Origin: Entophlyctis helioformis
Lineage: Eukaryota; Chytridiomycota; Chytridiomycetes; Chytridiales; Chytriomycetaceae
Length of the DNA stretch: 64,000 nucleotides
Direction: 5' to 3'
NCBI GenBank assembly: GCA_025526915.1
Contig: JAHLKH010000048.1
Span: 93,478 to 157,477, forward strand
Shown here one piece after another: positions 23,991 to 34,508 of the stretch. The position numbers and the translations under genes are program-made. The first letter of the stretch is position 1; each line of letters begins with the position of its first letter. A model generated the notes under the pieces. It did not search any database, was not told the origin of the DNA, and saw only the letters and a program-made list of their open reading frames with translations.

Positions 23991-24405
23991 CTGGTGTGTT
24001 TTGGTTGATAGTGTCAGCATACACTGTTAGGTTGAGGGCTGAGGTTCGAATGAAGTCTGCCATCGCGCGTCAATCTATGTTGTGGCTTTTCAGGCATTGC
24101 ATTGCGTTTGCAATACGGTTTCTTGACCAACATGACCGGTTTGGTGGCCATACTTACGAAAATGACTGGCCCGCGACTTGAACGCGACTGGACGCAGCAT
24201 GATCTGGTCCATGAGCACATGTGACTGAAAGCGGAGATCTCGGCACGATCCTGGATGATGATGCTTGTGTCCAAGTACTCTGGCTGGCTGTATCGTCGCT
24301 GTCTGACGAGTGCGTCAAGTAGAGCGACCGGTGCCCATAGAGCAGATGCCACACTCCAATGTTTATGGCAAGCCATAGCAAAACTAAAGAATCATACATT
24401 ATCGT
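23991..24405. other. Convergent intergenic spacer
   Basis: This 415-bp stretch lies between the stops of the unknown gene and NOG2. It is less GC-rich than the flanking exons. I see no gene, repeat or clear signal. Confidence 0.6.
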
Positions 24406-27279
24406 TCATTCAACGGTCCACTTGGACGAGCCACTGCCACCGCTTTGCTTTTTCCGTCCGTGCTGCGACTTTGTATCCTTTGCAACCTTGGGCGTCTTGC
24501 GATCACGATTACGGTTCTTGACGTTGGCAGTCTCATAGTAGTGGACACCAACCTTCTTCTTGTTCGTCTTCATGCGCGGCTCCTTGATACGCTTGCTGCT
24601 TCCTCATCCGAGTCTGGCTCAGCGGCACGCTTGGCGGTGGTACGAGGCGGAGACGCCTCAGCCTCAGATGAAGACGCGCTACTCTCCTGGACATGCTCCT
24701 CCTCGTCCTCGTCGTCCTCGTCCGAATCATCGCGCCAGTTGCTTGCACTGGCAGGAACAGAAGCAGTATCGTCGTCCTCTCCATCATCAGCGTCCTCCTC
24801 CTCGTGATCCTCGTCGTCCACCTCGTTATCGTCGCCAAGGCCAAAGGCAGCTTCTGCAGCCCGCTTCTCTGCCTCGAGTTGCTCCTTGGTTACGCCAGCA
24901 AGCTCCATCTCGTTGGGCAAAAAGTCTGCAATGACACGCAGGTTTTTGATCTGCTGCTCTACACGCGCCACTGTGTTCACCGCAGGCGCTTCGCCGTCGG
25001 CTGGTGTGCCCGCCTTCTCCTTTGGAAGCGTGTAGAACGGAATCTTGCCACGAATCCAGTCGTTGAGTACCATCTTGGCAACTGACGAAACGTCCGCATC
25101 ACCACCCTGTAGGCATGATATTGTGTTTGGGAGAAAGAAGTGTGAGCCATTGGCACTATAGCAACACATGCATGTTCATGAAGCAGCACGCGTTCCTCGT
25201 ACCTTGAGCAATCTACCAGACTTGAGTGCAAGTTGCGACAAAAAGTCCAAGTGATCGGTCCATGTCTTGATGCCATATGTCCGCGACAAATAAACGGGGC
25301 GGCATCGTTCGAGGATGGCGGTGACGTGCTCCTCGGGCTGTTGAATGTTCTCGACACGGACAACACCCTTGAGGACGATGTCGGTTTCTGTGTCCTCGGA
25401 CGAGCCATAAACCACACCAGGACAGTCGATCAGGTATATCCGTTTCATGAGCGTAATGTACTGCCACACCTGTGCAAGAGGAATAAAGAGACATGTGAGA
25501 TGCGCAACAAGACAATGGCAGCAACGGAGTGGCAGAGAGGGCCGTGCACAACAAACGTACCTTGGTTTCGCCAGGAATAGGTGCGACGTTGCAAACCTTT
25601 TTACTCTTGAGAGTGTTGATGATGGAACTTTTTCCAGTGTTGGGGTAGCCGACCAGGCCGACCGAGATTTGCTTCTTGTCTGCGTGCAACTTGCTAAACT
25701 GGCGAAGAAGGTTGATCAGCGCCGACTTGCCAAACGAGTTGTTGATGTTTGCGTGGAATGCGACGGTCGGGTACTCTGCCTCAAGGGTGCGCTTCCACTT
25801 TTCCTACAGATGCAAACATTGGCAGATGGAGGGAGCAAAAGCGAAATCGAGTCAGCGACCAGCAGGAGGGAACACGATGCCTGGTTTGGCAGAGAATGAG
25901 AGGAGGAGGAGGAGGAGGGAATGTGTGTTCAACTGACTAAAAGGGAGATGGTGGCACAGCCACAAGGACGGTGTGATCTCGCTTAACTCTCGTGAACGTC
26001 CGTGCCAGGTCAAAGTCTCAGAACGAGACCGGGCGACCAAGACGGCTGCTCTTCCAATGCTGTAACTGACGAGTCCCACGGAGCGGCGGAGACTGGCAAA
26101 GCCAGTCAAGGCCAGGGAAACATCCTGACTACGCAGTGGTACACAAGGTGCAAGGTGCAAGGTGCAATGTGATGGAGCCAACGGTTGCAGACTTACAGCA
26201 ACCCAGCTGGGCACGAGATCGCACTTGTTGAGAACAAAGATCATCTGCTTGTGGCGGGCTTCTTTCTTGAGGTGGCGCTCGACATTGATGCATCTCGTTC
26301 CGATCGGGTCACGGGCGTCGAGGACGTGCATGACAATGTCTGAGCTGTCAATGACCTTGTAAAGCTCGCCCCAAATGCGCTTGGACTGTCCCTTTTTGAA
26401 CACGGGGTTGCGCATCTCGGGAATGGTGCCGTCCTCGTTGACCTTGAGCACCTCGTCCTTGTCGACATCGTAGTTGTCAATGAGGCCGTCGGCACGAGCA
26501 ACGAGATCCTCCATGGAGGAGGCGTTCATCTTGGGGCGCTTGCGCTGGGCCTTGGGGCCAAAGGTATCGCCAAACTTTTCAGTGTCGAGCAAGTGCATGC
26601 GGGATTGCTGCGCGAGAGACAGGGGAACACCGGGGGGGTTAGACAACGAGGCTTGGCAATGCAGAGTCCAATTCCACGCAGTTGACAGACACAAGACGAG
26701 GCAGGCACACCTTTTGGTATTCAGAGACAAGACCCAGAGGCAGCTGCTTGGTACGAAGCACAAAGCTGTAGGGATCGTTGAGCTTGGCGTCCAAGGCTTC
26801 GCGGAACGCACCGAGCTCCTTCTGCCCGACAACACGAGTGTTTTCTGTGCACATTTTTTTTTTTTTGGCATGGTGTGGATGGCGGCGAGGCGAGGCGGTC
26901 AGCACAGTGCTGGGCCGAGCCGGCAGGCAGAGAGAGCGGCATTCGAGAGTCGAGCGACAGAACGGACAGACGGATGGACTGGCAAACAGACAGACGAGCG
27001 CAGACAGACAGCAGCGCAATGCTTACCGAACCAACGGCGGTCAGGAAGGACACGTGCCTGTGTGCCTGGAGCCAGCCGGGACTGGAACACGGCGGCCTTG
27101 ATGATCTTGCCGTCCGAGTTGCGGGTGGGCTTGCCGCCCTTGAGCATGTTGAGATGGCGCACCTTCTTGACATCGCGGTAGAAGTTGACGCCCTTGACCT
27201 TGGTGACGTTGGAGAGCGAGTGGGAGTTGGTCGACGGCGCAGCCTTTGCGCTGTTGCGCTCCTTCTTTGCGGTGCCCAT
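24406..27279 (-). CDS. NOG2: Nucleolar GTPase NOG2/GNL2, 60S ribosome assembly
   Basis: NOG2 is a circularly permuted GTPase that guards late pre-60S maturation. Minus-strand exons are 27027-27279, 26711-26844, 26197-26607, 25561-25803, 25203-25469 and a last part from 25106 to 24406. The permuted motif order shows directly: NKCD first, then [18 protein letters not shown], then DCPGVVYG. The N-terminal domain matches ([15 protein letters not shown]). The C-terminal arm is very acidic and then basic, ending in the family block [20 protein letters not shown]. Between the acidic arm and this block the frame changes near 24600-24645. A 41-nt GT-AG intron at 24603-24643 would repair it and give 655 residues; a one-base error is the alternative. 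The gene is divergent from guanylate kinase. Confidence 0.92.
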
Positions 27280-27418
27280 TGGTGTGGATGTGTGTGCAAA
27301 CGTGCGAACAGGCAACTTTTTTTGTTCGTTTGTGGAATGTCGCATCTGGTCACGTGACATGTGCGATCTGGTGTGTGAGTGGCATCGTGCGTGAAATGGC
27401 TGACTCGACAAAGTGCAG
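27280..27418. promoter_or_regulatory. Bidirectional promoter NOG2/guanylate kinase with E-box
   Basis: The interval is only 139 bp and holds one CACGTG at 27351-27356 in the context GGTCACGTGACATG, identical over 11 bases to the site upstream of BCD1. It lies about 70 bp from either start codon. Confidence 0.7.
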
Positions 27419-28229
27419 ATGGCCGCGCCGATGGTCATTTCGGGCCCGTCAGGGTCGGGCAAGAGCACTCTCCTGGAGAAGCTGTTTGCCAAGTATCCCA
27501 ACGCCTTTGGGTTCAGCGTTTCTCGTGAGCTGCGTTGGCTTGCTCGCTGTTTGGTGCTATGCAACCGCCAAGCGCCTGACTGACCGGCCGGCAACAGACA
27601 CGACACGCCAGCCCCGTCCGGGAGAGACGCCTGGCAAGTCGTACCACTACATCACTCGCGACGAGTTCGAGGCCATGGTGGCCGACAACAAGTTTATAGA
27701 GCATGCAGAGTTTTCGGGCAAGTCACGCCAGGAATCCTCCGGTTGACTGGCTGCGGCAGCTCTGACCCTGCTCGTGTCCTCAGGCAACCGATACGGAACA
27801 AGCATCGCGGCCATCGACTCGGTCAAGCAGTCTGGCAAGGTCTGCGTGCTGGATCTTGAGATCCGTGGTGTCCAGAGCATCAAGACCATGAATCTTGGGG
27901 CCAAGTTTGTGTGAGTGGCCTCGGCCCGGTGATGCCTTGCTGCTTTCTGACATTGGGCTGCTGTCAGCTTCGTGCAGCCACCGTCGGTCGAAGAGCTCGA
28001 AAAGCGGCTGCGCAGTCGCGGCACAGAGACCGAAGAGAGCCTGGCCCGCCGCTTGCAGACCGCCCAAGAGGCGCTCGACTATGCGGCGCAGCCAGGCACA
28101 TACGACACGGTCATTGTCAACGACGACCAGGATCTGGCCTATGCAAAGCTGGAGGAGTTTGTTCTGGCGACATGGCCGTCTGTGGCCCAGTCGAGCAAGA
28201 AGGCCTCCAAGGTTTGCTCGATTGTGTGA
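27419..28229 (+). CDS. GUK1: Guanylate kinase, possible C-terminal CaaX box
   Basis: This enzyme phosphorylates GMP to GDP with ATP. Exons 27419-27524, 27598-27717, 27784-27910 and 27968-28229 give 204 residues, the normal length. The P-loop GPSGSGKST is at residues 8-16. The GMP-binding segment is TTRQPRPGE, then [12 protein letters not shown] and FSGNRYGTS. Intron 2 has a GC donor (27718, GCAAGT), needed to give the conserved FSGN block. The predicted end, [11 protein letters not shown], is a textbook CaaX sequence, unusual for a guanylate kinase. An alternative splice at 28210-28250 would replace it with the downstream IQ-motif sequence. The gene is divergent from NOG2 and shares its E-box promoter. 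Confidence 0.92.
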
Positions 28230-28234
28230 CAACA

Positions 28235-28672
28235 ATGAACGACCTCGACAAGGCTGCCGTTGACATTCAGAGGGTTTGGAGAGGGCGGCGCACGAGGAAG
28301 CTCGTGCAGAGTGTGCTCGCCCACTGCCACACCGAGTACGCAGCACACTTGGCCTACACAGCTGCCACTGCACCAACAAGACCTGACAACCAGCTGCCAC
28401 CGCCGACACTGCCAAGCATGCAGCAAGTGGGCACCACCTCGGGCTCAATCACCAAACGAACACGGTTGGCGTTCCTGGTCGGACAACGCGCAGCGCTTGA
28501 AAGCCGACTGGTGCATTTGATGGCGTGCATGGACGGCCTTGCGACAAGCGCATCTCTGGATAAATATAGAAAGCATGCACATTATTGCCATTTACTGAGC
28601 GCTCTTTTCTGGCTGGGCCGACGATGGGCTTTCTGCGACTGCCGGCGTTGTCTTTGTCTGTGCCTGGTCTAG
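28235..28672 (+). CDS. Small ORF with an IQ motif, or C-terminal extension of guanylate kinase
   Basis: An ATG just 5 bp after the guanylate kinase stop opens a 145-codon frame. Its N-terminus carries a clear calmodulin-type IQ motif (DIQRVWRGRRTRK). The rest is low in recognisable features, and the tail (LCLCLV) overlaps the 3' end of the convergent CIA30 gene. A 41-nt GT-AG intron (about 28210-28250) would fuse this frame in phase to guanylate kinase. As a separate gene it would have no room for a promoter. I am unsure which is true, or whether it is expressed. Confidence 0.35.
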   Translation: MNDLDKAAVDIQRVWRGRRTRKLVQSVLAHCHTEYAAHLAYTAATAPTRPDNQLPPPTLPSMQQVGTTSGSITKRTRLAFLVGQRAALESRLVHLMACMDGLATSASLDKYRKHAHYCHLLSALFWLGRRWAFCDCRRCLCLCLV

Positions 28673-29700
28673 TGCCTGCTTGTGAGGCACGAGATCCAGG
28701 TCGCCGATAGTTTGGGGTGTGTTCATCGCCTTGATCCAGTCAAGCTCAAGCGAAAAGTCGCCCGGCTGCCGCATGATCGAGAATCCAACGGTCTTGATCC
28801 TTGTGCGGTCCATGGCCATTTGCCGCTGCTGCACATATCCGTGGCTTGTGAGCACAAAGTCGCGCAGGGGTATCTGCCAACGGAGGGGGCGATGTTCAGC
28901 GTCATTCAGCATGCTTTGTCGACACAGCTGCCATTACAACAGCGAGTCCATTTACCATGACAGTCTCCCATTCTCCAGGCCTCTGAAAGTGCAATCGGTG
29001 CTGCCACACGTACGACGGGTAGATGGAATCTGTGCGCAGGTTGACGTACCACTGGCTGCTGTCGCCCTTGGCACGCACAGCCAGGTACCGGTACATGGAC
29101 GTGTCGATTCTCGGGTGGTGGAAGAGCGTAAAAGGTTTCTCTTTGGACCGGATTCCTGCGTATCCACTGCGCTCAAAGTTGGCATTGGGCGGCACTTCGG
29201 TAGACAGAGTGCCCCAAAACAGGGCTGTTACATCACGGCTGGCTGTCAGTACCATATGCTGATGCGTGCCAAGCCCCGATCCATTGCCGCCAGATCTGCC
29301 GGCTATCCATGAAAGGTGCGAGCCCCCCTACCTGTCTTTTGTGGAGTCTGGCCCCAGTATGCTTCAGAGAGACCGCCAATGTCGGCATCGCATCCAACGA
29401 TCCATTGCTCAAGCGACTGGAGCTCCTTGAAATCGAACAGTGGCTTCTCGAGTTTCCAGGTGTGATCAAACTTGAGGGCTGTTCAAGGGCCGTTGTTCAG
29501 GGCAGACTGCGGTGAGTGCGGTGCGGTGTGGTGCGGTATGCCGCTGCGCAGAGCCGAGCATGGCTGCGTCTTGGAACACAGGCCAGCGGGGCTGTGTGGT
29601 GCTCACCAGTCACTGTCTCCTCTCGCAGAAACGACAGCGAGCGGCGCACGTAGCCGGCAGCGAGCCGCAACCCCTCCTTGAGAACACCAGTTTCGACCAT
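28592..29700 (-). CDS. NDUFAF1: Complex I assembly factor CIA30/NDUFAF1
   Basis: This protein helps assemble the mitochondrial complex I membrane arm. Minus-strand exons 29607-29700, 29332-29478, 28956-29242 and 28592-28873 give 269 residues. The CIA30 beta-sandwich is unmistakable: IVGCDADIGGLSEAYW, then ERSGYAGIRSK, YRYLAVRAKGD, WYVNLRTDSIYPS, PGEWETV, and the closing FSLELDWIKAMNT. Its presence implies that this organism keeps rotenone-sensitive complex I. The start at 29700 is the first ATG before the conserved part. The N-terminus is short, so an upstream presequence exon could be missing. Confidence 0.92.
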
Positions 29701-30259
29701 TGTGGTGAAAATGCGTTGATTGGTCAAGCTTCAGATTGGCCAGTCCTGGTGGGATCGCGCTGATTGGCCCGCTTCAGGAGCCAGAAGTGAGCACGCCTTG
29801 CAACAAGACGAGCATGAGGACACTGCCGACACTCTCTGATGGTCCAGGTGGCTCCATGAGATGCGCGACGTTCAGTGGCCGAGCCACGGTTGAGTATCTT
29901 GCGGCCATCTAGTCACGTGCACTCTCACGTGATCCGTCTGCCATCCGGCCACTTCCCGCATCGATTTGTCGATCCTCGGCTTGCCCAACGCATCATACAA
30001 CAATCAAGGTCTGCGAGGCTGCGCTCGCTGATGTGCATATGTGCCTGTTGTCCATGCAGGCTGCTGACTCCCAAGGGTCGTGCCATGACAACAAAGCATG
30101 AATGGCAGAGCACTTGCAGAGCGGATAGAGCTGCCTGATGCTTCGGACAGCGACCATAAGGCTGCAGGCAAGCAAGGCCGCATGTGAGTACGGCCATACG
30201 AGCTTACTCACGCTGCAGGCATACGTCTGGCAGGCCAACAGCCGGCTGGAGTCGCAGAG
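29701..30259. promoter_or_regulatory. Divergent interval CIA30/AIR-like with two E-boxes
   Basis: CACGTG cores lie at 29914-29919 (AGTCACGTGCAC) and 29926-29931 (CTCACGTGATCC), again spaced 12 bp centre to centre as upstream of BCD1. A possible upstream coding exon with ATG at 30098 and donor at 30184 (acidic, MNGRALAERIELPD) lies in the same interval. I could not join it in frame to the zinc-knuckle exons. Confidence 0.6.
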
Positions 30260-31234
30260 ATGGAGCCAGGCTTGCATAGGGTGAGCAACCTGCAGGGCCA
30301 TACAGAGCATGGATCAGCAGGCGCTGATTGCAGACACTGCTTGCACAGGGCGGTGGAGGAGCCTCTCGCTATTTCATGGAGGGCAAGTCGAGCATCGTGT
30401 GCCGCTTCTGTCGGCAAGAGGGCCACATCTTCCGTCAATGCAAGGAAAAGGTTTGGACAATGCCATGCGACTCGGGGACAGCTGGCATGAGCGGCGCATA
30501 GACTCAGCAGCCTTGTTGCATGGACGCCATTCAGGAAACACGCTGCCACCTGTGTCGCCAAGACCACGATCCACTTCGGTGTCCGCTCGCCGAGATCTGC
30601 TATGCATGCTTCAATCGTGGCCACCAGCGCACCGTATGTCTAGTGGCACATCCATGAATGCCCTTGAATGACGCTCATGCCCAATCGGCTCTATGCCATC
30701 TCCTTTTGCAGAACTGTCCCGATCGATCAGTGCGCAAGTATTGTGTTCACTGCGATTCTCAGGGCCATTCAACAATGGTATGCTGCGTGTGTCCATGCAT
30801 GCTGCTGGGATATCGGCTGACATTGAGCGAACTGCATTGCAGGAGTGCGGACGGGTCTGGCGCCAGTACCGATTGTCTCGGTCTTCAAGGGCAAGGGCTC
30901 GCCATCATTCCAGCATGTTTGCATGCACACTTTTGACTTACCTTGCATTCTCTCCAGACGTCTTCGTCAGGCCGGCATGCGATGGATGTTTACTGCTATC
31001 TGTGTGCTGGAAAGGTACATCCTCGATCAGTCCGCACCGCATACATGCCCGTCTAACTGTGAGGACCACACCATAGGACCACTTTGGCGACAACTGCACA
31101 CATTCACGCACAGAATTCCAGGTCACTGCCTTCTCCAAGAGCCCCAGCGCAGACGGTACTCTCCTGCACCGCCCACTTACCATCGACCGTCCAGCACAAC
31201 ACCCTCGCGATCCAGACCGTGGTCCAGCGGCTAG
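30260..31234 (+). CDS. AIR1/AIR2-like CCHC zinc-knuckle protein (TRAMP complex)
   Basis: AIR proteins bring RNA to the nuclear TRAMP poly(A) polymerase and exosome. Exons that can be read are 30349-30450, 30508-30633, 30712-30777, about 30843 onward, about 30958-31017, and one from 31077. The first carries SRYFMEGK and CRFCRQEGHIFRQC. Further knuckles are RCHLCRQDHDPLRCP, ICYACFNRGHQRTNC, YCVHCDSQGHSTMEC with the family block RVWRQYRL, and YCYLCAGK joined to DHFGDNC. Five knuckles and the RYF lead-in fit AIR1/2 and ZCCHC7. The true start and the 3' end are unresolved: the exon after RVWRQYRL does not join in phase, and the tail could be RRRYSPAPPTYH in another frame. The end coordinate is that frame's stop. 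Confidence 0.62.
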
Positions 31235-31406
31235 TCGATCTGGCCACCCTTTGCCGATCCTCGGCTTCGTGCCAATAAATCGCATCCACGTCTGGTCTCA
31301 ACCCCTGCCACCAGATCGTGTTGCCGTGAACAACCAACGCGAATCGTTGTTGACACGCTTCGCCACAAAGCCAACATCGTGCTGCCAGACATTCACAACA
31401 GTCAGC

Positions 31407-32076
31407 ATGTCAGAGGACCAGGCAGGCTACCTTATTCGACCCAACTTTAAGCAAAAGTATGCATGTAGTGTTGTGTGGCTGCCAGCAGCACAATGCAGCT
31501 GCTGAGTGTTTGTCTGGCGTTGCATCATCAAACAGGTTCCGCCCTGCTGTTGTCAGCAAAACCATCCACCAGATCCTGGCCGACCGTCTGACTGGCGCAA
31601 CATACCACCCAGACACTTGCTCGCAGTGGACACGGGAGATTGCTGATGAGATAAAGAACAAACTCAAAGGTGCCTGTCTACCCTTGGCTATTGCTGCATG
31701 CCACGGCGTGACGTCGCAACTGACCGCTGGCATGCTCATCCGCATCTGCCAGAGCTCGACTTGCCGCGGTACAAGTATGTTGTGCATGTCTCCATGGGCG
31801 AGATGCGCGGCGAGGGGGTCCGGTAAGCACGCTGCCGTTCAACCCTCAAGAAGCATGCCGACGCAGTGTCGCTGACACGTTCAATGCCAACAAGGATTGG
31901 TGCGCGCTGTTTCTGGGACGCAGACACAGACAACATTGCCCAGGATGCCTTTATGAATGCAAGTTGGCACTGCTGCCTGCCGTTCGTGCTGGCTGGCTGC
32001 CTACCGCTGACTTAGATCCCTGCAACAGGACTCACTCTTCTGTGTCGCAGTCGCGTACGGCATCTACTACTACTGA
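31407..32076 (+). CDS. Tctex1-domain dynein light chain (TCTEX1D2/DYNLT2B-like)
   Basis: Exons 31407-31456, 31536-31669, 31753-31822, 31895-31958 and 32029-32076 give 121 residues. The Tctex1 fold is covered end to end: YLIRPNFKQKFRPAVVSKTI, then YKYVVHVSMGEMRGEGVRIG, ARCFWDADTDN, and the C-terminal CVAVAYGIYYY. The YLIRPNF lead identifies the TCTEX1D2 branch, a light chain associated with cytoplasmic dynein-2, the retrograde intraflagellar transport motor. The last intron has a GC donor (31959, GCAAGT). This supports a flagellated life stage. It converges on the DNAJC3-like gene with 18 bp between stops. Confidence 0.93.
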
Positions 32077-32094
32077 TCTTGCCATTTTTGTGGT

Positions 32095-34394
32095 TCATTG
32101 GAAGCGGAACGTAAACCCACCACCGCCACCGCCAAACTGGAAGCCGCCTCCTGGGAAGCCGCCACCACCGCCCTGGAAGAACTGAGCGCCGCCGAATGGA
32201 TTGCCCCCTTCTCTGCCCTGGTGTGGATCCTACAAGCCATGCAAATAAACGCCAAAGACTCAGCCACAGCACGCAGCTGCAACATGCATCTACAAATGGC
32301 CAAGTTCAGCCTTACGTTTGGGTCGTCGCCGTTATCATATCTTGCACGCAGCTCTGCAGCACAACGGCAGTCAGCCAAACCGTGCCCATTCCACACAAAA
32401 AGGGAGACATCCAAGAGGCACCAACCTTCGTTGCTCAGCACCTCGTACGCCTGGTTGATCTCGCTCATCTTCTTCTGGACCTGCTCGGGAGTGAGGTCGC
32501 CAGAGTACTTGTCTGGGTGCCACTCCTGCGCCAGCTTGCGGAACGCCTTTTTGATCTCGCGCTGCGATGCGTCTCGACGCACTGCAAGAATCTTGTAGTA
32601 GTCACGGATCCCGGCACGCTTCAGCAGCTTCTGGGCCTTGTTGTATCCCTCCACAATCTAATAAAGCACGCCGGATCAGCAAGAACTTGACGCGATGCAT
32701 GAAAAAGGGCACACCGCGATGCAGCTAGCCTTACTCTTGGATCGTTTCGGTTGAGCTCATAGGCTCGCTGGAAATCACCAATGGCTTCGTGAAAGTCCTC
32801 CTTGTTGGTGTATGCCTCTCCGCGAGCCACCAGGGCATCCACATTGTCACGGTCCAGTTCAAGCACCTTGCTGCACCACGTAATCGCCTCGACATCCTTG
32901 CGAAGCTGTTGGAACCAGAAGCAGAGTCGGCAATCGGCCGCAGGAGCAAGTAAGCATTTCGCCACACACAGCATATGCAAGCATGCAAAGACGGCGTACG
33001 CCAGAGTAAGCCTTGCATGCGTGAGTGTATGCTTTGATCTTGAGCTGCTGCGCGCCAATCGCATCAATCTCGGCATTGAGCTCGTCCTCTCCAAAAAGCT
33101 GTGCAATCACATCGCGCCACTTGTTCTTTTCAGCGTTGGCATCCAGACGACTCAGCCCCTTTTCGAGCTTTTTGAGGCGTCTGAAATGACGCTTGCATTC
33201 CTTTTGGTCCGGATCCAGACGCAGACACTCCTTGGCATTCGTCAAAGACTCTGCTGTTTCGCCAAGAGACAGGTGCAGGCTGGCAAGCTTGATATACAGC
33301 GTGGTGCGGTCGGGCTTGATCTTGACGCAGCGCTTGTAGTCATTGATGGCCATTTCCTTGTCGCCAAGCTCAAGGAAACAGTCGCCTCGCGCCACACGCA
33401 GGTCGAAGCTGAGCGGAGACAGGCCAATCAGGCCGTTGAGAGGCTCGATGGCGCCTTGGCAGTTTTTGGCGTTCAGCATACGCGTCGACTCGGAGAACAG
33501 CGAGCTGGCCTGTGTGATGTCTGCCACCTGCGCACAGCAAGACACGGATCAGTGATTCGCCAGAAACAAGCGTGACTGCTTATCTGGAGAGTGAGCTGAT
33601 CCGTACCAGCTTGGCCGAGTCCGTTTCGGCGTTGTTGCTGGGGAGCATGCGAGCCTCGGCAACTGCAGCATCAATGGAGCCATCCAGAAGGAGGATCTTG
33701 GCTTTCTGCATCCGAGCCTTGCGAGCCAATGCAAACCGCGTTAGTTTGGGGATCGGGGAGCGACCCAAAGTCCATCACAAGGGGTGCTCTACGATCGCCA
33801 TGAAAGCCGCGAGTACCTGCATGTGGCCTGGCTTGAGCTCAAGAACCTTTGAAAAGTCCGAAAGCGCCTGCGGGTAGCGGCCCAAGGTAAGGTATGCAGC
33901 CGCACGCTTAAAGTAGGCCATGTGGCTGGAGGGATCCGCACCTGCCGAGTCGCAGACAGCATGGCACCACGGCAGCATGGCATAACGTCGAGGAGGCGTC
34001 AAGCAATGTGGCGTGAGTGCTGAGAACGGCATGGAATTCAGGTGAAGGTTCAGGTGCAGCAAAGGGCGGCGCTTGCAGCATGGTGCAACAGAGGCAAGCT
34101 GCACTGCAAGCGAGCGGCAGACACAGAGACGTCCTGCGAGACGCTCGGCGTGCACGTACCAATGGCCGCCTCGAACTTGTCGAGCGCCTCGTAGAACTTG
34201 CCCGCACCCATGAGAACGCGGGCGGCCTCCAGGTGTGCAGAGGCGGCTGCACCAGCGCCAGCAGAAGCGCCAGCAGAAGAAGCGCTGGCGGCCGACGAGG
34301 CAGCGGCGTAGATGGCGGCAGGAGAGGCGAGAAGCGCCACAAACAGCACAGGCACAAGCCTCAGCAGCGCCGGGACGGGGCTTGCGGGACCCAT
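32095..34394 (-). CDS. DNAJC3: ER lumenal TPR-J protein, DNAJC3/P58(IPK)-like
   Basis: This is a co-chaperone for ER Hsp70. Minus-strand exons 34160-34394, 33817-33941, 33607-33717, 33000-33527, 32735-32905, 32426-32657, 32316-32353 and 32095-32229 give 524 residues (human 504). A signal peptide (LLRLVPVLFVALLASPAAIYA) starts at the chosen Met. Multiple TPR units follow, for example AYFKRAAAYLTLGRYPQAL and ALVARGEAYTNKEDFHEAI. The J domain carries RDYYKILAVRRDAS and the catalytic HPD in EWHPDKYSGD. The C-terminus is Gly/Phe-rich and ends FTFRFQ, as in the family. Two further ATGs lie just upstream in frame. A single E-box lies about 70 bp 5' of the start. Confidence 0.94.
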
Positions 34395-34460
34395 GGCTTT
34401 GCACGGACGCATGTTTGCGGACACGAAAGCAACGTCGGTCGCTGTGGGAATGCAGTTTAC

Positions 34461-34473
34461 TAGTCACGTGACG
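34461..34473. promoter_or_regulatory. E-box in the DNAJC3-like promoter
   Basis: TAGTCACGTGACG with CACGTG at 34465-34470 lies in the 114 bp between the DNAJC3 start and the DDX42 stop. It is the same RTCACGTGAC form as at BCD1 and NOG2. Confidence 0.7.
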
Positions 34474-34508
34474 ACAGCTGGCCAACGGTCATTGGCCAGG
34501 GGGTTGGA

